64,000 bases of DNA from the NCBI GenBank assembly GCA_015179125.1, contig WHVA01000482.1, positions 1 to 64,000 of the forward strand. The letters run 5' to 3'. The notes beneath the pieces were generated by a model. The model made no database searches. It was not told the DNA's origin and saw only the letters and a program-made list of their open reading frames with translations. Positions 53,088-64,000 of the stretch are shown here, piece by piece; position 1 is the stretch's first letter, and every line of letters starts with the position of its first letter. Origin of the DNA: Gautieria morchelliformis. Its lineage: Eukaryota; Basidiomycota; Agaricomycetes; Gomphales; Gomphaceae. Made by a program: the position numbers and the translations under genes.

Positions 53088-54776
53088 ATGCCTTCGAGCA
53101 CAGACCCACCGCCCTTCGGGGCATCTCAGCCACGTACGCGAGCTAGCAACCAGCAGAACAGCAGTAAGACCAGAGCCGAACTCCTAGCAGACCCCTACAC
53201 AAATGTTCGCACGAAAGAGGCAGTGCGCAGCTTCCTGGACAAGCAAGGCTACTGCGCAAAGGAGGATCCCATAACAACGGAGGCACTCAGCTACATGCTC
53301 TTGTCAATAGCTCAAAGCGCAATGGGCAAGGCGATGCAGGAGGGAATCAGGTCGGTTGCCATCCTCATGGTGGAAGGAGCAGTCAGGAGCGTGGGAGAGG
53401 CAGTGATGCAGTATGTCGAGGAACAGATGAAGCCAACCATCGACCATGCGGAAGCGGTGACGGAGGCGGCAAGGAATGTGATGGAGCATGCTCAGGCAAC
53501 GGCGGAAGAGGTAGCTCGACGAGTCAAGGAATCCAGCGAGACGAGAACAGGAACGGGCGGGGAAAAAGGGGGAGAGATGCCAGGCACAACGTACGCGGCG
53601 GCGCTGAGAGGGAACGTACCGCTCTCGCACCCTAACAACCTAGCCAGAGCGAGGGCACGCGAGCGTCAGATACTCATAGACAACGACCCAAAGGCTCAGC
53701 AAAATGCGCTCGGAGAACTCACCGAGATAGAACTAGTCGCCAAAGCCAATGAAGCCGTGGCCCAGCTTGACCAAGCGGCGGAGCTGGAGGAAGAGAGTTT
53801 TGTGGGATGCAAGAGGCTAGCCAACGGCGGTATAGTCTTCGAGTTATGCGCTCCCAAAGCCGCCAAGTGGATACAGTCCCACAAAAGAGAGTTCACCGAG
53901 AAGTTCAGCGGGGCGGCCATCGTAAAGGACAGAGCGGTCTCAGTCATCGTGGAATATGTACTACTCAGTCACTCACCAGAGGCCCTTGCTGAGCTCAGAA
54001 AGATTGAACGAGACTCCAGGCTCTCCCCCAACACGCTGATATCAACGAGATGGATAAAGCCGGTTCATAGAAGGACAGAAGGGCAGCGATCGGCGCACAT
54101 AATAGTGAAGTTTGCCACAACAGAAGCTGCAAACCAGAGCATCAGGGACGGCCTCATCATATTGGGAAAACGAACCTGGGCCCGAAGAATGAAAAGGGAG
54201 CCAAGGCGCTGCCTCAAGTGCCAAAAGTATAATGCCAGACACATGGCAGCGGAATGTACAGATGCGGAAAAATGCGGCACGTGCGGAAACGCTCATAGGA
54301 CAGCAGACTGTGAAGAAACAGATCCGAGTAAGTTCAAATGTGTGAACTGTGATGAGCACGGCCATGTGTCATGGGATAGGACTTGCCCCAGGTTCAGGGC
54401 GGCGTGCCAGGCCTTGGAGAAGGCCGACATGGAACACACCTATAAGTATTTCCCCAATGATAGCCCGTGGACGTGGGAGCAGCAAGGGGACCTGGAAGGG
54501 ATGGAGGATGCGGGCGAGCTCTTCAGGAGGGCTAGCGCCCAGAACGAGGCCAGGCAGCGCAGTGCAGAGGAGCAGGCCTACGGGGGCTGGAGAACCATCA
54601 GCAGGGGCCGGGCAAATGGTGAGCACAGAGGTGGCAACCCACAGAGAGGGCACCAAGACCCCGGATGGGCGAACATCTCGAGCAGGCAGAGGCGACTTGA
54701 TGAATTCGGCATAGGAGCGGGGCAGACTGAAGAACACCAGAGAGAAGACAACGACAACAACTTGTACCAAGGATGA
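53088..54776 (+). CDS. LINE ORF1, Gag-like nucleic-acid-binding protein
   Basis: 562 residues, starting MPSSTDPPPFGASQPRTRAS. Residues about 70-160 are helical and likely coiled coil (MQYVEEQMKPTIDHAEAVTE, ARNVMEHAQATAEEVARRVK). A domain around 215-375 precedes three CCHC knuckles at about 377-445: CLKCQKYNARHMAAEC, CGTCGNAHRTADC and CVNCDEHGHVSWDRTC. Such proteins bind the element RNA and form the particle needed for retrotransposition. The frame is intact. Its TGA overlaps the ORF2 ATG as ATGA, suggesting stop-restart translation. Confidence 0.9.
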   Translation: MPSSTDPPPFGASQPRTRASNQQNSSKTRAELLADPYTNVRTKEAVRSFLDKQGYCAKEDPITTEALSYMLLSIAQSAMGKAMQEGIRSVAILMVEGAVRSVGEAVMQYVEEQMKPTIDHAEAVTEAARNVMEHAQATAEEVARRVKESSETRTGTGGEKGGEMPGTTYAAALRGNVPLSHPNNLARARARERQILIDNDPKAQQNALGELTEIELVAKANEAVAQLDQAAELEEESFVGCKRLANGGIVFELCAPKAAKWIQSHKREFTEKFSGAAIVKDRAVSVIVEYVLLSHSPEALAELRKIERDSRLSPNTLISTRWIKPVHRRTEGQRSAHIIVKFATTEAANQSIRDGLIILGKRTWARRMKREPRRCLKCQKYNARHMAAECTDAEKCGTCGNAHRTADCEETDPSKFKCVNCDEHGHVSWDRTCPRFRAACQALEKADMEHTYKYFPNDSPWTWEQQGDLEGMEDAGELFRRASAQNEARQRSAEEQAYGGWRTISRGRANGEHRGGNPQRGHQDPGWANISSRQRRLDEFGIGAGQTEEHQREDNDNNLYQG

Positions 54777-57700
54777 GTCAAGAAGGCGAAACAAAAAAAC
54801 ATTTGCGGGTCAGACAGCAGAACACGAACAAATCTTTAACGGCGGTAGCCAACTTACTCGCTAAGTGCCCTCCTGCAAAATATGACATCATAGCGATTCA
54901 AGAACCATATATAGATTTTCTAGGAAATGCGAGAGCATCGCCGCACTGGTACACTGTGTACCCCGAGTCGCACTACAAGGACAGGACTAAACGCACGAGG
55001 TCGATGATACTGGTGAACAAAGAGATAAACACGAGCACGTGGGCGGCGGTCGATGTAGGGTCACCAGACATCACGGCCATCAGAGTCAAAACTAATGGTG
55101 GAGTGGTCACAATTTTCAACATTTATTGCGATTGCACTCACTCGGACAGCATACGCGACATACAGAGATACTTGCAGGGAGAGGCCAGGAATGAACGAGC
55201 ACAGAGTGAGGAGGGCAGCGGGGAGATCTGGCTGGGGGACTTCAATCGGCACCATCCGCTATGGGATGACGAACGGAACACGCACCTTTTCACCTGCAGC
55301 AATCTGGATGAAGCGCAAATCCTGCTGAACGCTGTGTCGGATCGCGATATGCAGATGGTGCTACCAAAGGCCATACCTATGCTGAAGGCAATGTCCACGG
55401 GCAACCACACCCGAACTGACAATGTATTCATGTCTGCAGAAATAGTCGAGCAAATAGTCAGCTGCAAAACGGTACCGGAGGATCAGCCAGCCAAAAGCGA
55501 GCATTTGCCGATCGACACGGTGATCGACGTCTCACCTGAGTCAATCAGATACGTGCCCAGAGCCAACTACAGACAGGTTGATTGGAGGGCGTTCAACGAG
55601 GAACTGGACACGCGACTAAAGGAAATGATAAAGGATCCGAAACCGAGCACTAAGTGGCAGTTCGACCAGCACCTCAGCACGATCACGACAGTCATCGCAG
55701 AAACAGTGGAAAGCCTGATACCAAAGACTAAGCCCTCCTCTTTCATGAAACGGTGGTGGTCATTAGAACTAACGAAAATCAGAGCAGAAACCCGGCGACT
55801 AGGAAGAAAGGCATATGCTAAGTGCGACGACCCCACGGACAGATTGCATGAAGACTACAAAAACGCCAGGAACAAGTACGCCAGCAAAATAGAGATGGAA
55901 AAAAGGGAGCACTGGGACGCCTTCCTAGAGGGTATAGATCAGAGGACGGTCTGGACCGCACACAAATACGTGGCTGCTGGTACGACGGACGGTGCACGCA
56001 CTCGAGTATTAATCCTCACCACCAAGCGGGAAAACGGAACCACGTGGGTGGCAGACACGAACGAACAGAAGGCCAATATGCTGTTTGAGAACTTCTTTCC
56101 AAAGACGAGTGCAGAGCACGACCCCATCCCAGCCAACTACCCTTACCCCACACCAGCGTTCGACTACATGCCAATAACGGACGAACAAATCAGGAGGGCG
56201 GTAGAGAAGCTAAACTCTTTCAAGGCCCCTGGGGCCAACGGTATACCCAACGTCCTGATTAAGCAATGTATTGATACGCTGCTGCCCTATGTAGGACCGC
56301 TTTTCCGAGCGACATTCGAACTGGACACTTACCCAGCGGAATGGAGAGATGCAATCACGAGGGTTCTCCAAAAGCCAGGGAAGAGCGATTACACGGTGCC
56401 TGGCTCATATCGGCCCATAGCATTGCTAGACACGCTGGGAAAGGTATTGTCAGCGTGCGTCGCAGAGGACATAGGCAAGATGACGGAAAGATACCAGCTG
56501 CTGCCAGACAATCATTACAGCTGCCGACCAGGACGAACCACCACTGATGCGCTACACTATGTCGTCTCAGCGGCCAAGGATGCGTGGAGGAAAGGCAGAG
56601 TCATGGGACTACTGTTCCTAGATATAAAGGGGGCCTTCCCTAGTGTTTTACTTGACAGGCTGATTCATAACATGCGGCGCAGGGGAATACCAGAGGAATA
56701 CACGAGGTGGATGCGCAGGAGGGTGGAGGGAAGGAAGACAACCATCAGCTTCGACGATTACAGCACGCCGGCAAGGGATGTAGGCAGAGGCATGGACCAG
56801 GGATGGTCTGTATCTGCCATTGCGTACCAATTCCACAACGCGGACTTGATCGAAACAGCCAGGAGGAAGCAGGGAGAGGACTGTGTGGGATTCGTGGATG
56901 ACACCACGCTGATGGAAGAGGGGGCGGCTCTCCGAGAAGCTTTTAGCAAGCTAACGGACATCATGTGCAGGCCTGCGGGGGCAAGAGACTGGGCTGAGCA
57001 ACACCAATGCATGTTTGCGGTCGACAAGTTTGGACTCATGGGGCTCACCAGGAGGAGGGAATGCGACCCCATGCGACCCAGAAAGACCAAACCAGTCACC
57101 AGACCCACTATAAAGATCGGGCAACATGTCATCAAGCCAACTGTGACGCACAAGTTCCTAGGGGTGATCGTCGACCAGGAACTACGCTTCAAAGAGCACA
57201 CCAATTACGCGCTCAAAAAGGGAGACATGTACATCGCTCAGTACAGAAGACTCGCCAAACCAGCGAAAGGAGCCACGGCCAAGCACATGAGAAGATACTA
57301 TCTAGCGGTAGCAGTGCCAAGAATGTTGTACGCGGCTGACGTATTCTTAATCCCAGGCAATGCGCACACGAAAGGCACCAAAGGTAATATTAACAAGCTT
57401 GCCAGGGTCCAAAGACAAGCAGCGTTATCCATAACAGGCACAATGAGCACGACAGCGAGCGACACACTGGATGCACATGCCAACCTGCTACCCTTCCCAC
57501 TCCTGGTCGCGAAGGTCATACATCGAGCAGCGGCCAGGATCGCGTGCCTGCCACAGCAACACCCGCTGGCAGGAAAGGCGCAGAAGGCTGCAGTGCGCTA
57601 CGTCAAGAGGCACCGATCGCCGCTGCATGAAATCATGCACGCGTTCGAAATGAAGCCTGAGGAGATGGAAAAGATACATACAGTATGCTTTGGGCCCAAG

Positions 57701-58723
57701 TGGGCACCGGCCTTCAAGATAAGCATACCAAAGAGCAAACAGCAGGCAGCTGACGAGATAGAGACAGACCCAGCAGACATCAAGATATACACAGATGGGT
57801 CATGCATCGAAGGGGGAATAGGGGCGGCTGCAGTACTGTACAAGAACGGAGTGGAGAAAATGGCGGTCAGGCTATATATGGGGACCGAGCAGGAGCATAC
57901 GGTTTTTGAGGCAGAGCTAGCGGGGGCAGCTATAGGGGCCAAGCTGCTAAACACCGAAAGAGGGAAAAGATACGTTATCGCAACTGACAACCAGGCGGCC
58001 CTGCAGACCACGAGGCGCGAGAAGGCGATACCAGCGCAATATTTGGTGAACGCCCTGCACAGGCAAATACAAGGAGTAACGGAGCAGCAACCGGGAGTAA
58101 AGGTAGTGATGAAGTGGGTACCAGGACATGAGGGGATAGAGGGCAATGAGAGAGCGGACGAAGAGGCACAAAGGGCGGCGAAAGGGGATACAAGCGAGGA
58201 GAGATTGATCCCCATTGAGTGCAGGGGAACCCTACCGAGGAGCAGAGCGGCAGAGATTCAGAGATACCGGAAGTTCCTCCAGAGAGAGGCCAAAGCTGCC
58301 TTTGCCAGGTCCCCACGAGCCTAGAACGCGCACAGGATAGACCCCTCGATGCCCTCCCCAGCTTTCGCTAGACTTAGCCACGAGCTCCCACGCAGACATG
58401 CCAGCATTCTGACACAGCTCAGAACAGGACACGTACCCCTAAACAAAGACTTACACAAGATCGGCAGAGCTGACACGCCCATATGCCCAGCATGCAGGCG
58501 AGCGAACGAAATGGTGCACCACTTTCTGTTCAGGTGCCCGGCCTACAAGGAGCAAAGGAAAAATCTAGAGCGCGGACTCAGGAGGGCAGCAACGTCAGCG
58601 CGCACCTTGCTAGGCAGGCCAAAGGCTATGACACACCTGTTCAGATACCTACATGACACCAGAAGATTCGCCAAAACACACGGAGACTTGACGCTTGTGC
58701 AGAAAGAGGGAGAGACACGATAA
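54773..58723 (+). pseudogene. LINE ORF2, endonuclease-RT-RNase H, one nonsense codon
   Basis: The frame starts ATG 54773 and ends TGA 58723, with a TAG at 58322-58324. Domains: APE-type endonuclease about residues 1-245 (IIAIQEPYIDF, WLGDFNRHHPLW, SEHLPIDTVID); reverse transcriptase about 450-760 (FKAPGANGIPNVLIKQC, GLLFLDIKGAFPSVLLDRL, catalytic GFVDDTT); RNase H about 1000-1160 (IKIYTDGSCIEGGIGAA, EAELAGA, ATDNQAALQT, WVPGHEGIEGNERADEEAQR); and, after the TAG, a zinc knuckle CPACRRANEMVHHFLFRC. The RT motif B reads GMDQGWSVSAIAY, unlike the usual GxPQGSxLSP. TAG may have been TGG (Trp). Without readthrough the product lacks the C-terminal knuckle. Confidence 0.9.
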
Positions 58724-59016
58724 CAAGAACGAAGACAGGGGCACATCTGCGCTAAGCGCGAAACTCACTCCTCGCTCACACAGGCACGGACTTGCACAGG
58801 GCTTCGCCCATGCTGCACAAGCGGAGATAGAGAAAGATAGGGTAGTTAGCAAACCATGTAGACGGGCGATTTGTAGAAACCGTCTTACATAGGGCAATGC
58901 CCCAAAAGACGTAAAATTGGATTATAAAAAAAAAAAAAAAAAGAAAGTATCATCACCTCCCCAAGGGCGCCATGTGAGTGACATGCCTTTTTCACGCAGG
59001 CTTTACACACACAGCC

Positions 59017-59684
59017 ATGGGTGCTCCCACCATGCCACCCATTCCCTGGACCAAGGTCGTGAGTTCCCTTGATCAATTTGTACACCCCAACCGCTTGCCC
59101 CAAAACATCACCTTCAAGAAGCCGAGTGATATGCTAGGTGCACATCGCCAACTTCTTTACCTCCATATTATTGAACATCAAGATCCTTTTGATGAGATCC
59201 ATCTGTTTGCATTCACTCCCAGAACTGAGATCGAAGAAATCCCTGAGTACAAAACTGAAATCCCAGGACATGAAATGTAAGTCATACCTGTCATTTACCA
59301 GTTGACTCCTGTTGGTCTGAAACACTGATCAGACCCGCCAACGGACAAATGCAGAAACTGCCAACTGAAACATCGGGTTCCAACTTGAGAACCACTTACA
59401 TGGTTACCCAAGCCGCGCAATATCATGAGATCCCACCACCAAATACCCTCAAGGCCCAAACAGAAGCAACTGCGGGACACACGTCAGAGGATAATCAGAG
59501 TTCTAGACAGGACCATGTCGAGGAACCACACTCACTGCATGAACCAGAAACGCCACTCCTGGGGAGGAGTACCTGTCGAGCAACAAGCCCAAGTGCTGGC
59601 GCTTCGGCCGCTGACCTTGAGCACAAACTCCCTGGCCCTAGTAAAGGTCAGGCCAAACGCAAAACTTGTGTGGATAAGGAGTGA
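59017..59684 (+). CDS. Two-exon hypothetical protein
   Basis: Exon 1 is 59017-59276 and exon 2 is 59333-59684; the 56-nt intron runs GTAAGT to GATCAG in phase 2. Splicing gives 203 residues starting MGAPTMPPIPWTKVVSSLDQ, with FKKPSDMLGAHRQLLYLHII and IHLFAFTPRTEIEEIPEYKT in the first half, a disordered Ser/Gln-rich second half and a basic end (GQAKRKTCVDKE). No domain is recognised. A 3' splice site (TTTTTCACGCAG at 58999) precedes the ATG in frame, so an upstream exon may have existed; a LINE lies just before it. It could also be an unrecognised part of a mobile element. Confidence 0.5.
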
Positions 59685-60489
59685 GCCCCTTTTGAAATAG
59701 GGTGAGTATGATACAATGGTGATGGCTCACTCAGGGTGACTCAAACAAAAGAACCGCAAGGGCGTGGCAAGAGGTACATGCAATGGCTGCTGAAGACATA
59801 GTGGCCAACGAGCTTTTGTAGGCCTCACATGCTGTCTGAGAAGGCCGCGATCGCCGAACAGTATGTCCACTGAACCGTGATTTTTATGTTGAACCTTTGA
59901 CATAAACAGAGAAGGTGTGGCCCACACATCATTATCAGCATCTCATGGCTGTGGTGGAGGCAAGCATGGTATCAGGGGGTCAAGAGGTTGAGGGGCTGGC
60001 GTATGGGGCCACAAGGCCGCAGGAGCCTAGCGGGAATTGCACACGGTGAGTGCCTGGCACTGCCTGAGCCCAAAAATGATCCTGATGACCTAAAAATGAT
60101 CACAGGCGATTGATTCACTGATATAGGTACCTCGGAAGTGCCCCAAAGTGACCTAGAATAGATTGGATATAGAGCCTATTCTTGAATCATGGTTATATTG
60201 GATTGACATAATTAATGATGTGGATTTCCATTGCAACTCCATTGGATTGAATTTGGATTTGTATCAAGTCGAAATCTGTGAATTCTTGCGTTGGATTCCC
60301 AGTGAATTCATGGGTTACTTCGATGCGAATGTTGAATGGTATTTTCATCGTATTGCCATTGTATTTTTGGGATTATCGGTGGGGCAGGAGTGGAATCGGA
60401 TGGAGAAAAAAAATCCAATAGAAAAGCAATTAATCAAAAGGCCCTTGCTCATAAGGTAGGATTTCATAGTTTCAGCTTTATTGCCTGTC
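59685..60489. other. Unassigned stretch
   Basis: A block ending before GTGAGT at about 60047 has a partly readable frame (HYQHLMAVVEASMVSGGQEV) broken by stops upstream; it may be decayed exons of the neighbouring gene. From 60150 the DNA is AT-rich with repeated TTGGATT and GAATTC words; a 98-codon frame there is probably chance. Confidence 0.3.
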
Positions 60490-60898
60490 AGGCTTTGCAT
60501 AGGTTTCCTCCCCACACATAGTGAAGGGGAGCTCTTTTCTGGAGGCCTATATACCATGTCTTGGATGTGTAACGAAGATGGGACAGAAAGGTGCAGGTGA
60601 AGATATCCACAATGGCCTCCTCAGGAGAAGATGAGGCAATATATATGAGATGGGCAAGGTCCCTAGTGAGATGGTCAGTGATATCTTTTCTGTCCGTCTT
60701 TGTCAGAAATTCAGGGTCGACGAGGAGCTGAGGAAGGCTTGGAATTTGAAAAAATGTGGGGACATCGCAGGGCAGGATTGTAATGGAATAGTCGAGTAAT
60801 TCAGCCGTTGTCCTGTGACACCCTGATTTCTCTGTGCGTATTCTGCGAGCACTGGCCGTGGTGGTGTGGGAAGAAAACAGAATGGTATGGAAGCTTCG
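60490..60898 (-). pseudogene. Unidentified coding fragment interrupted by an LTR
   Basis: The minus-strand frame encodes IRTEKSGCHRTTAELLDYSI, LPCDVPTFFQIPSLPQLLVD, PEFLTKTDRKDITDHLTRDL and AHLIYIASSSPEEAIVDIFT before stopping near 60488. It reads like protein and is free of stops for more than 120 codons. The LTR-A at 60899 lies at its 5' side, and no continuation is clear beyond 62149. The family is not recognised. Confidence 0.4.
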
Positions 60899-62149
60899 TG
60901 TCATGATGCATTTATTTCTCATATTCGGGTGCTCTGTCCTGCCATTTGTCACTCCATCTCCGTGTTCGTTCTGATCACCATTGTCACGTTCGGCACCCAG
61001 TTCTCGCTGTTCGCGCCAATTACCATGGCTATGCCATCAACAAGCGATCGACGTCTTTGGACTAACCTGGCAGTCATTGTTGGCCTATCACCTCGATGGT
61101 GTTCTGACAATCGGATTGTCATGACCTGTGTATTTCCTGCACCTTGTTACCCCGATTTCCTCGTTCACTACTCCTCCCCCGTGTTCGCCCGGCTTCGCCC
61201 TCCACCTCGACTTCTCCTTCCCTATTACATCACTCTTTGCCCTCCCTCGCATTTCACCGGACCGCTATTCGCTGCTCGCACATTTCGCCAACAGGCACGC
61301 CATCAAATACGATTGATACCATTTACCCGGCGTGATGATTCATCACTAACCCCATCATCTTCTTAATCCAACCCCTTTGGGTTTTCATATGGCCAAAGTA
61401 TGTTCGCGGGGTGTTCCTTCCGTAGGCCGTGTGGGATCAACCCAGTGGACGAAGAGTCCGTGCAGGGTGATATGTATGTGGGTCCCAAGACATGGTTTCG
61501 TACATAAGTACCTTCGCCACCGTTACTCTCCGTCGTTTCATGTTCGCACTCCTCTCTCACTCTATTGTATGTTTATTCCACCCCTTTAGTATCATGACTG
61601 CACACCCCTATCCAACCCTGCCTCGTGACGGCCTCTTCCCTATTCGCTGATACCTTACGAGCATTCGGTATAAGTAGTTTACATTCGCATGTACATTCCC
61701 CAGTTCAATTATCATATGTCGTCCATCTTGTGCAAACTTGACCTCGCTGTGATCATCGCCTTGAGCCTCCCCTTGAAGATTTCTATCTTCGACCAGCAAA
61801 GGACTTAGGCATCACTGGTGAGTTCTCATACTTCATCTTCGTTACCTTAGCCTTCGAACTACTTTCTGTGCTGTTGGCAGAGGGCTCCGAAGGAGCACCT
61901 TCGCCAGCGAAGGGACCGTCGAAACTTAGACAGCCCTTCCGTGACATCTTGCACGTTACATCGTCAAGTGCCGCGAGCTATTTCGCTACGACTGTAGATA
62001 GGGCGAGCCCCGTTCGGGCAGCCTGATTGTTTCGTGAACATTCATTGGTTCACTTATTCGCCAAACGGCATACTTATTCGCACAAGTTATTCAGGCATTC
62101 GCTGTGTTCACTAATACACGATATTAACGCCTAAAAACCAATCTTGACA
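60899..62149 (-). mobile_element. Solo LTR of family LTR-A, long form, inverted
   Basis: Plus strand begins TGTCATGATGCA and ends AACCAATCTTGACA, 1251 bp. Perfect target duplication CTTCG at 60894-60898 and 62150-62154. Confidence 0.92.
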
Positions 62150-64000
62150 CTTCGCTACCAAGTAAACATTTATAGTGACTCCTGCCTCAGAATTATATTT
62201 CCTCTAAGCTATACCCAAGCATCTTGTCTGTGTAGCTCAACCATTAGTGCTTGTGTGTGCATATAACCTTTCTCACACATCACTGCGCTCATTCGATTCA
62301 CGTTGGGCACACTTGTATATGCCTACATAACAAATAATACTGTACATGACTGCATCACACCTTATATATACCTACATAACAAATAGCAATACATGTCTGA
62401 CTGTAACATTTCACAAATTTACCGAACTTAACAAAATGCAATAACATGTAAACTTACTTATTACACCATTGGCACCTTAACACTTAAGTTGAAGCTGCAT
62501 GAATTGCGGGGGAAGGTTGAAACACAATGTAAATTGATTTAATGCATAACGATTAATCTCTCAACATTACTTATAATGTCACCTATATGAATCCTCTTTC
62601 AAACCGGTAAGACCATATGTTGATAGTTGTCTACCTGGTTGTTAGGTAATTGTTAGGCCAATTAGGACATACCTAGTTAATCAGTACATGTCACTGGATG
62701 CTGACTCTATCAGTAACTATCTACTTAATCATTACTTGTCAGTATAGTGCAAAACTGATCAGCTGCCTCTTCATTGTCAGGTCTGATAAGGCGGTACCAC
62801 AGCCTGATGGCTTGATGAGCCTTGTCGGGCCTGATATGGACTTTTGAGTTTTTCTGACTTTAAAATGTGTTCAGGTCACATGTTTTGCTCCCCGGAGTGG
62901 ATTTGGTGCTTTGCATCGGAAACACAGAAAAAAAATTTTGACCCATCGACTAGGCCCTCCCATTGGTTTAACATGTAAAATTAGCATGAAAAACTTTCTG
63001 CCATATACTACCACACTCGGCAGAATACCCCTTTTGCCATTTCTGCCATTGCCGGCAATTGGCAGAATAAATTTCATTCTGCCCACGACACTAGTCAGTC
63101 CAGACTTGACTGCAAATGGCTGCAACCTGTATCATCTATGCCTAAAGGCCAGGGCCGAATGTACAACCCACGTGGCCAGCAGTACCTTCTCCTATTCACC
63201 TTCACCTCCCGGCAAAGAGATTCTCTAAACTGATATTCTTATTTATAGATCGGTACTTAAGTTGCTGATCTTTTCTCTTGTTTTTGCTCACGCATGCATC
63301 GTCGAGAATTGTACATCCGAACGTCTGACGGTGAAGTATATCTCAGTTCTCTGACTAAAGCCAAGGCTGTCTCTATTGTCTGTTGGGGCGCTATCTTACT
63401 GAAGAGATGAGCATACTCAGTCGCGACGCCAACTGTTTCTTAGTATGTCGTGATGCTTCGGGAACCCTCCTGCGAACAGCTGTCCCCAGTCATGTAAGCG
63501 GTTGTTTATGAGCAAGTCGTCACCAAATTTCGAAGTCGCACTTTGCTACTGTAACAGCCTGCTGCGATGTGGAGATGGAGATGGCGAGGTTTCTTAGGCT
63601 GCAGGGCACGTGTGGACCGTTTCCTGTGTGGGCAGTGGGACCCTTGCCTCGTGGGCGAATCGCATAGCGTTGATTGTCACAGCCCCAAACGGCACTAGGG
63701 CATTGCCACGACGAGCGTCAGAATGTATATATATGAGATGGCAGCGCTGGAATGTTGAGTACCCCCATAACCATCGACTCAATTTGATGGCTGAAGCTCT
63801 GGCAGGTCTGGGAGACAGTGGGAGTAGCAGGCAAGTTGGCTATACTTATATTCCTTCTACTATGATGCTCATCAATCCACTCAGCGAGCGTCATTGCGGT
63901 TGTCCAGCTCACCGAAGATGTTATCGGCAGGTGCTCCGCGTATGGAACTGCGTACAGGAATGCGTCCAGAGATATGCGCAGACTCAGCGACCAGATCTCC
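62150..64000. other. Unassigned, largely AT-rich DNA
   Basis: 62160-62870 is AT-rich with repeated CCTACATAACAAATA words (about 62322 and 62371) and no gene. 62871-63240 has short frames only. On the minus strand near 63720-63600 a frame ending NALVPFGAVTINAMRFAHEA, RVPLPTQETVHTCPAA might be an exon but has no support beyond being open. Confidence 0.3.

Larger units (their letters stand above)
52940..58944 (+). mobile_element. Full-length Tad-type LINE
   Basis: The 6.0-kb element has a 148-base 5' UTR, two overlapping ORFs, a 3' UTR and an A-rich tail (about 58925-58944). A 12-bp target duplication AAGTATCATCAC flanks it (52928-52939 and 58945-58956). ORF order, three knuckles in ORF1 and RNase H in ORF2 match the Tad clade of fungal non-LTR retrotransposons. 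One nonsense codon is the only lesion seen. Confidence 0.93.

Noticed and set aside
60163..60459. 98-codon frame in AT-rich DNA
   Set aside because: Built of repeated TTGGATT and GAATTC words with no domain or splice context.
1..64000. tRNA and rRNA genes
   Set aside because: No cloverleaf with convincing A and B boxes and no rRNA core was recognised by reading; a tRNAscan-SE or Rfam search would settle it.

Overview
The window looks like a transposon-dense stretch of a basidiomycete (Agaricomycetes-like) genome. The evidence is short GT-AG introns of about 48-57 nt, chromodomain Ty3/Gypsy elements, Copia elements, a Tad-type LINE with RNase H, and many solo LTRs with 5-bp target duplications. 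No bacterial operon, CRISPR array, rRNA or tRNA gene was recognised. Most of the 64 kb is nested mobile DNA of very different ages; host genes are few and mostly broken.

Layout. 1-8 kb: old, CpG-poor relics (Gypsy-C integrase/chromodomain end, two Copia ends, an old Gypsy-C LTR, a WD40/Tup1-like gene fragment). 8.3-15.5 kb: first copy of a segmental duplication holding an AT-rich repeat, a Gypsy-A element and an adenylate-forming enzyme gene. 15.5-19.7 kb: the least transposon-rich part, with a two-exon C2H2-like gene and one unidentified candidate gene. 19.8-24 kb: a rearranged Gypsy-A copy with two solo LTRs, then a LINE 3' remnant. 24.5-30.8 kb: a young, apparently complete Gypsy-C element with about 1% LTR divergence. 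32.3-41.5 kb: an older complete-length Gypsy-B element carrying several insertions. 42.8-50.2 kb: second copy of the segmental duplication. 50.2-52.9 kb: a Copia 5' half. 52.9-58.9 kb: a full-length LINE with 12-bp target duplication. 59-64 kb: a small two-exon gene, another solo LTR and AT-rich DNA without confident genes.

How the parts relate. Gypsy-C appears able to prime its own reverse transcription, because the predicted 5' end of its RNA is complementary to the site just after the 5' LTR, as in Tf1/sushi elements. One solo-LTR family (LTR-A, six copies) has inserted into three other retroelements and occurs in two length forms, both with clean target duplications. The adenylate-forming gene is present twice, and each copy is broken by a different lesion. 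Both copies share an unusual GC-AG intron.
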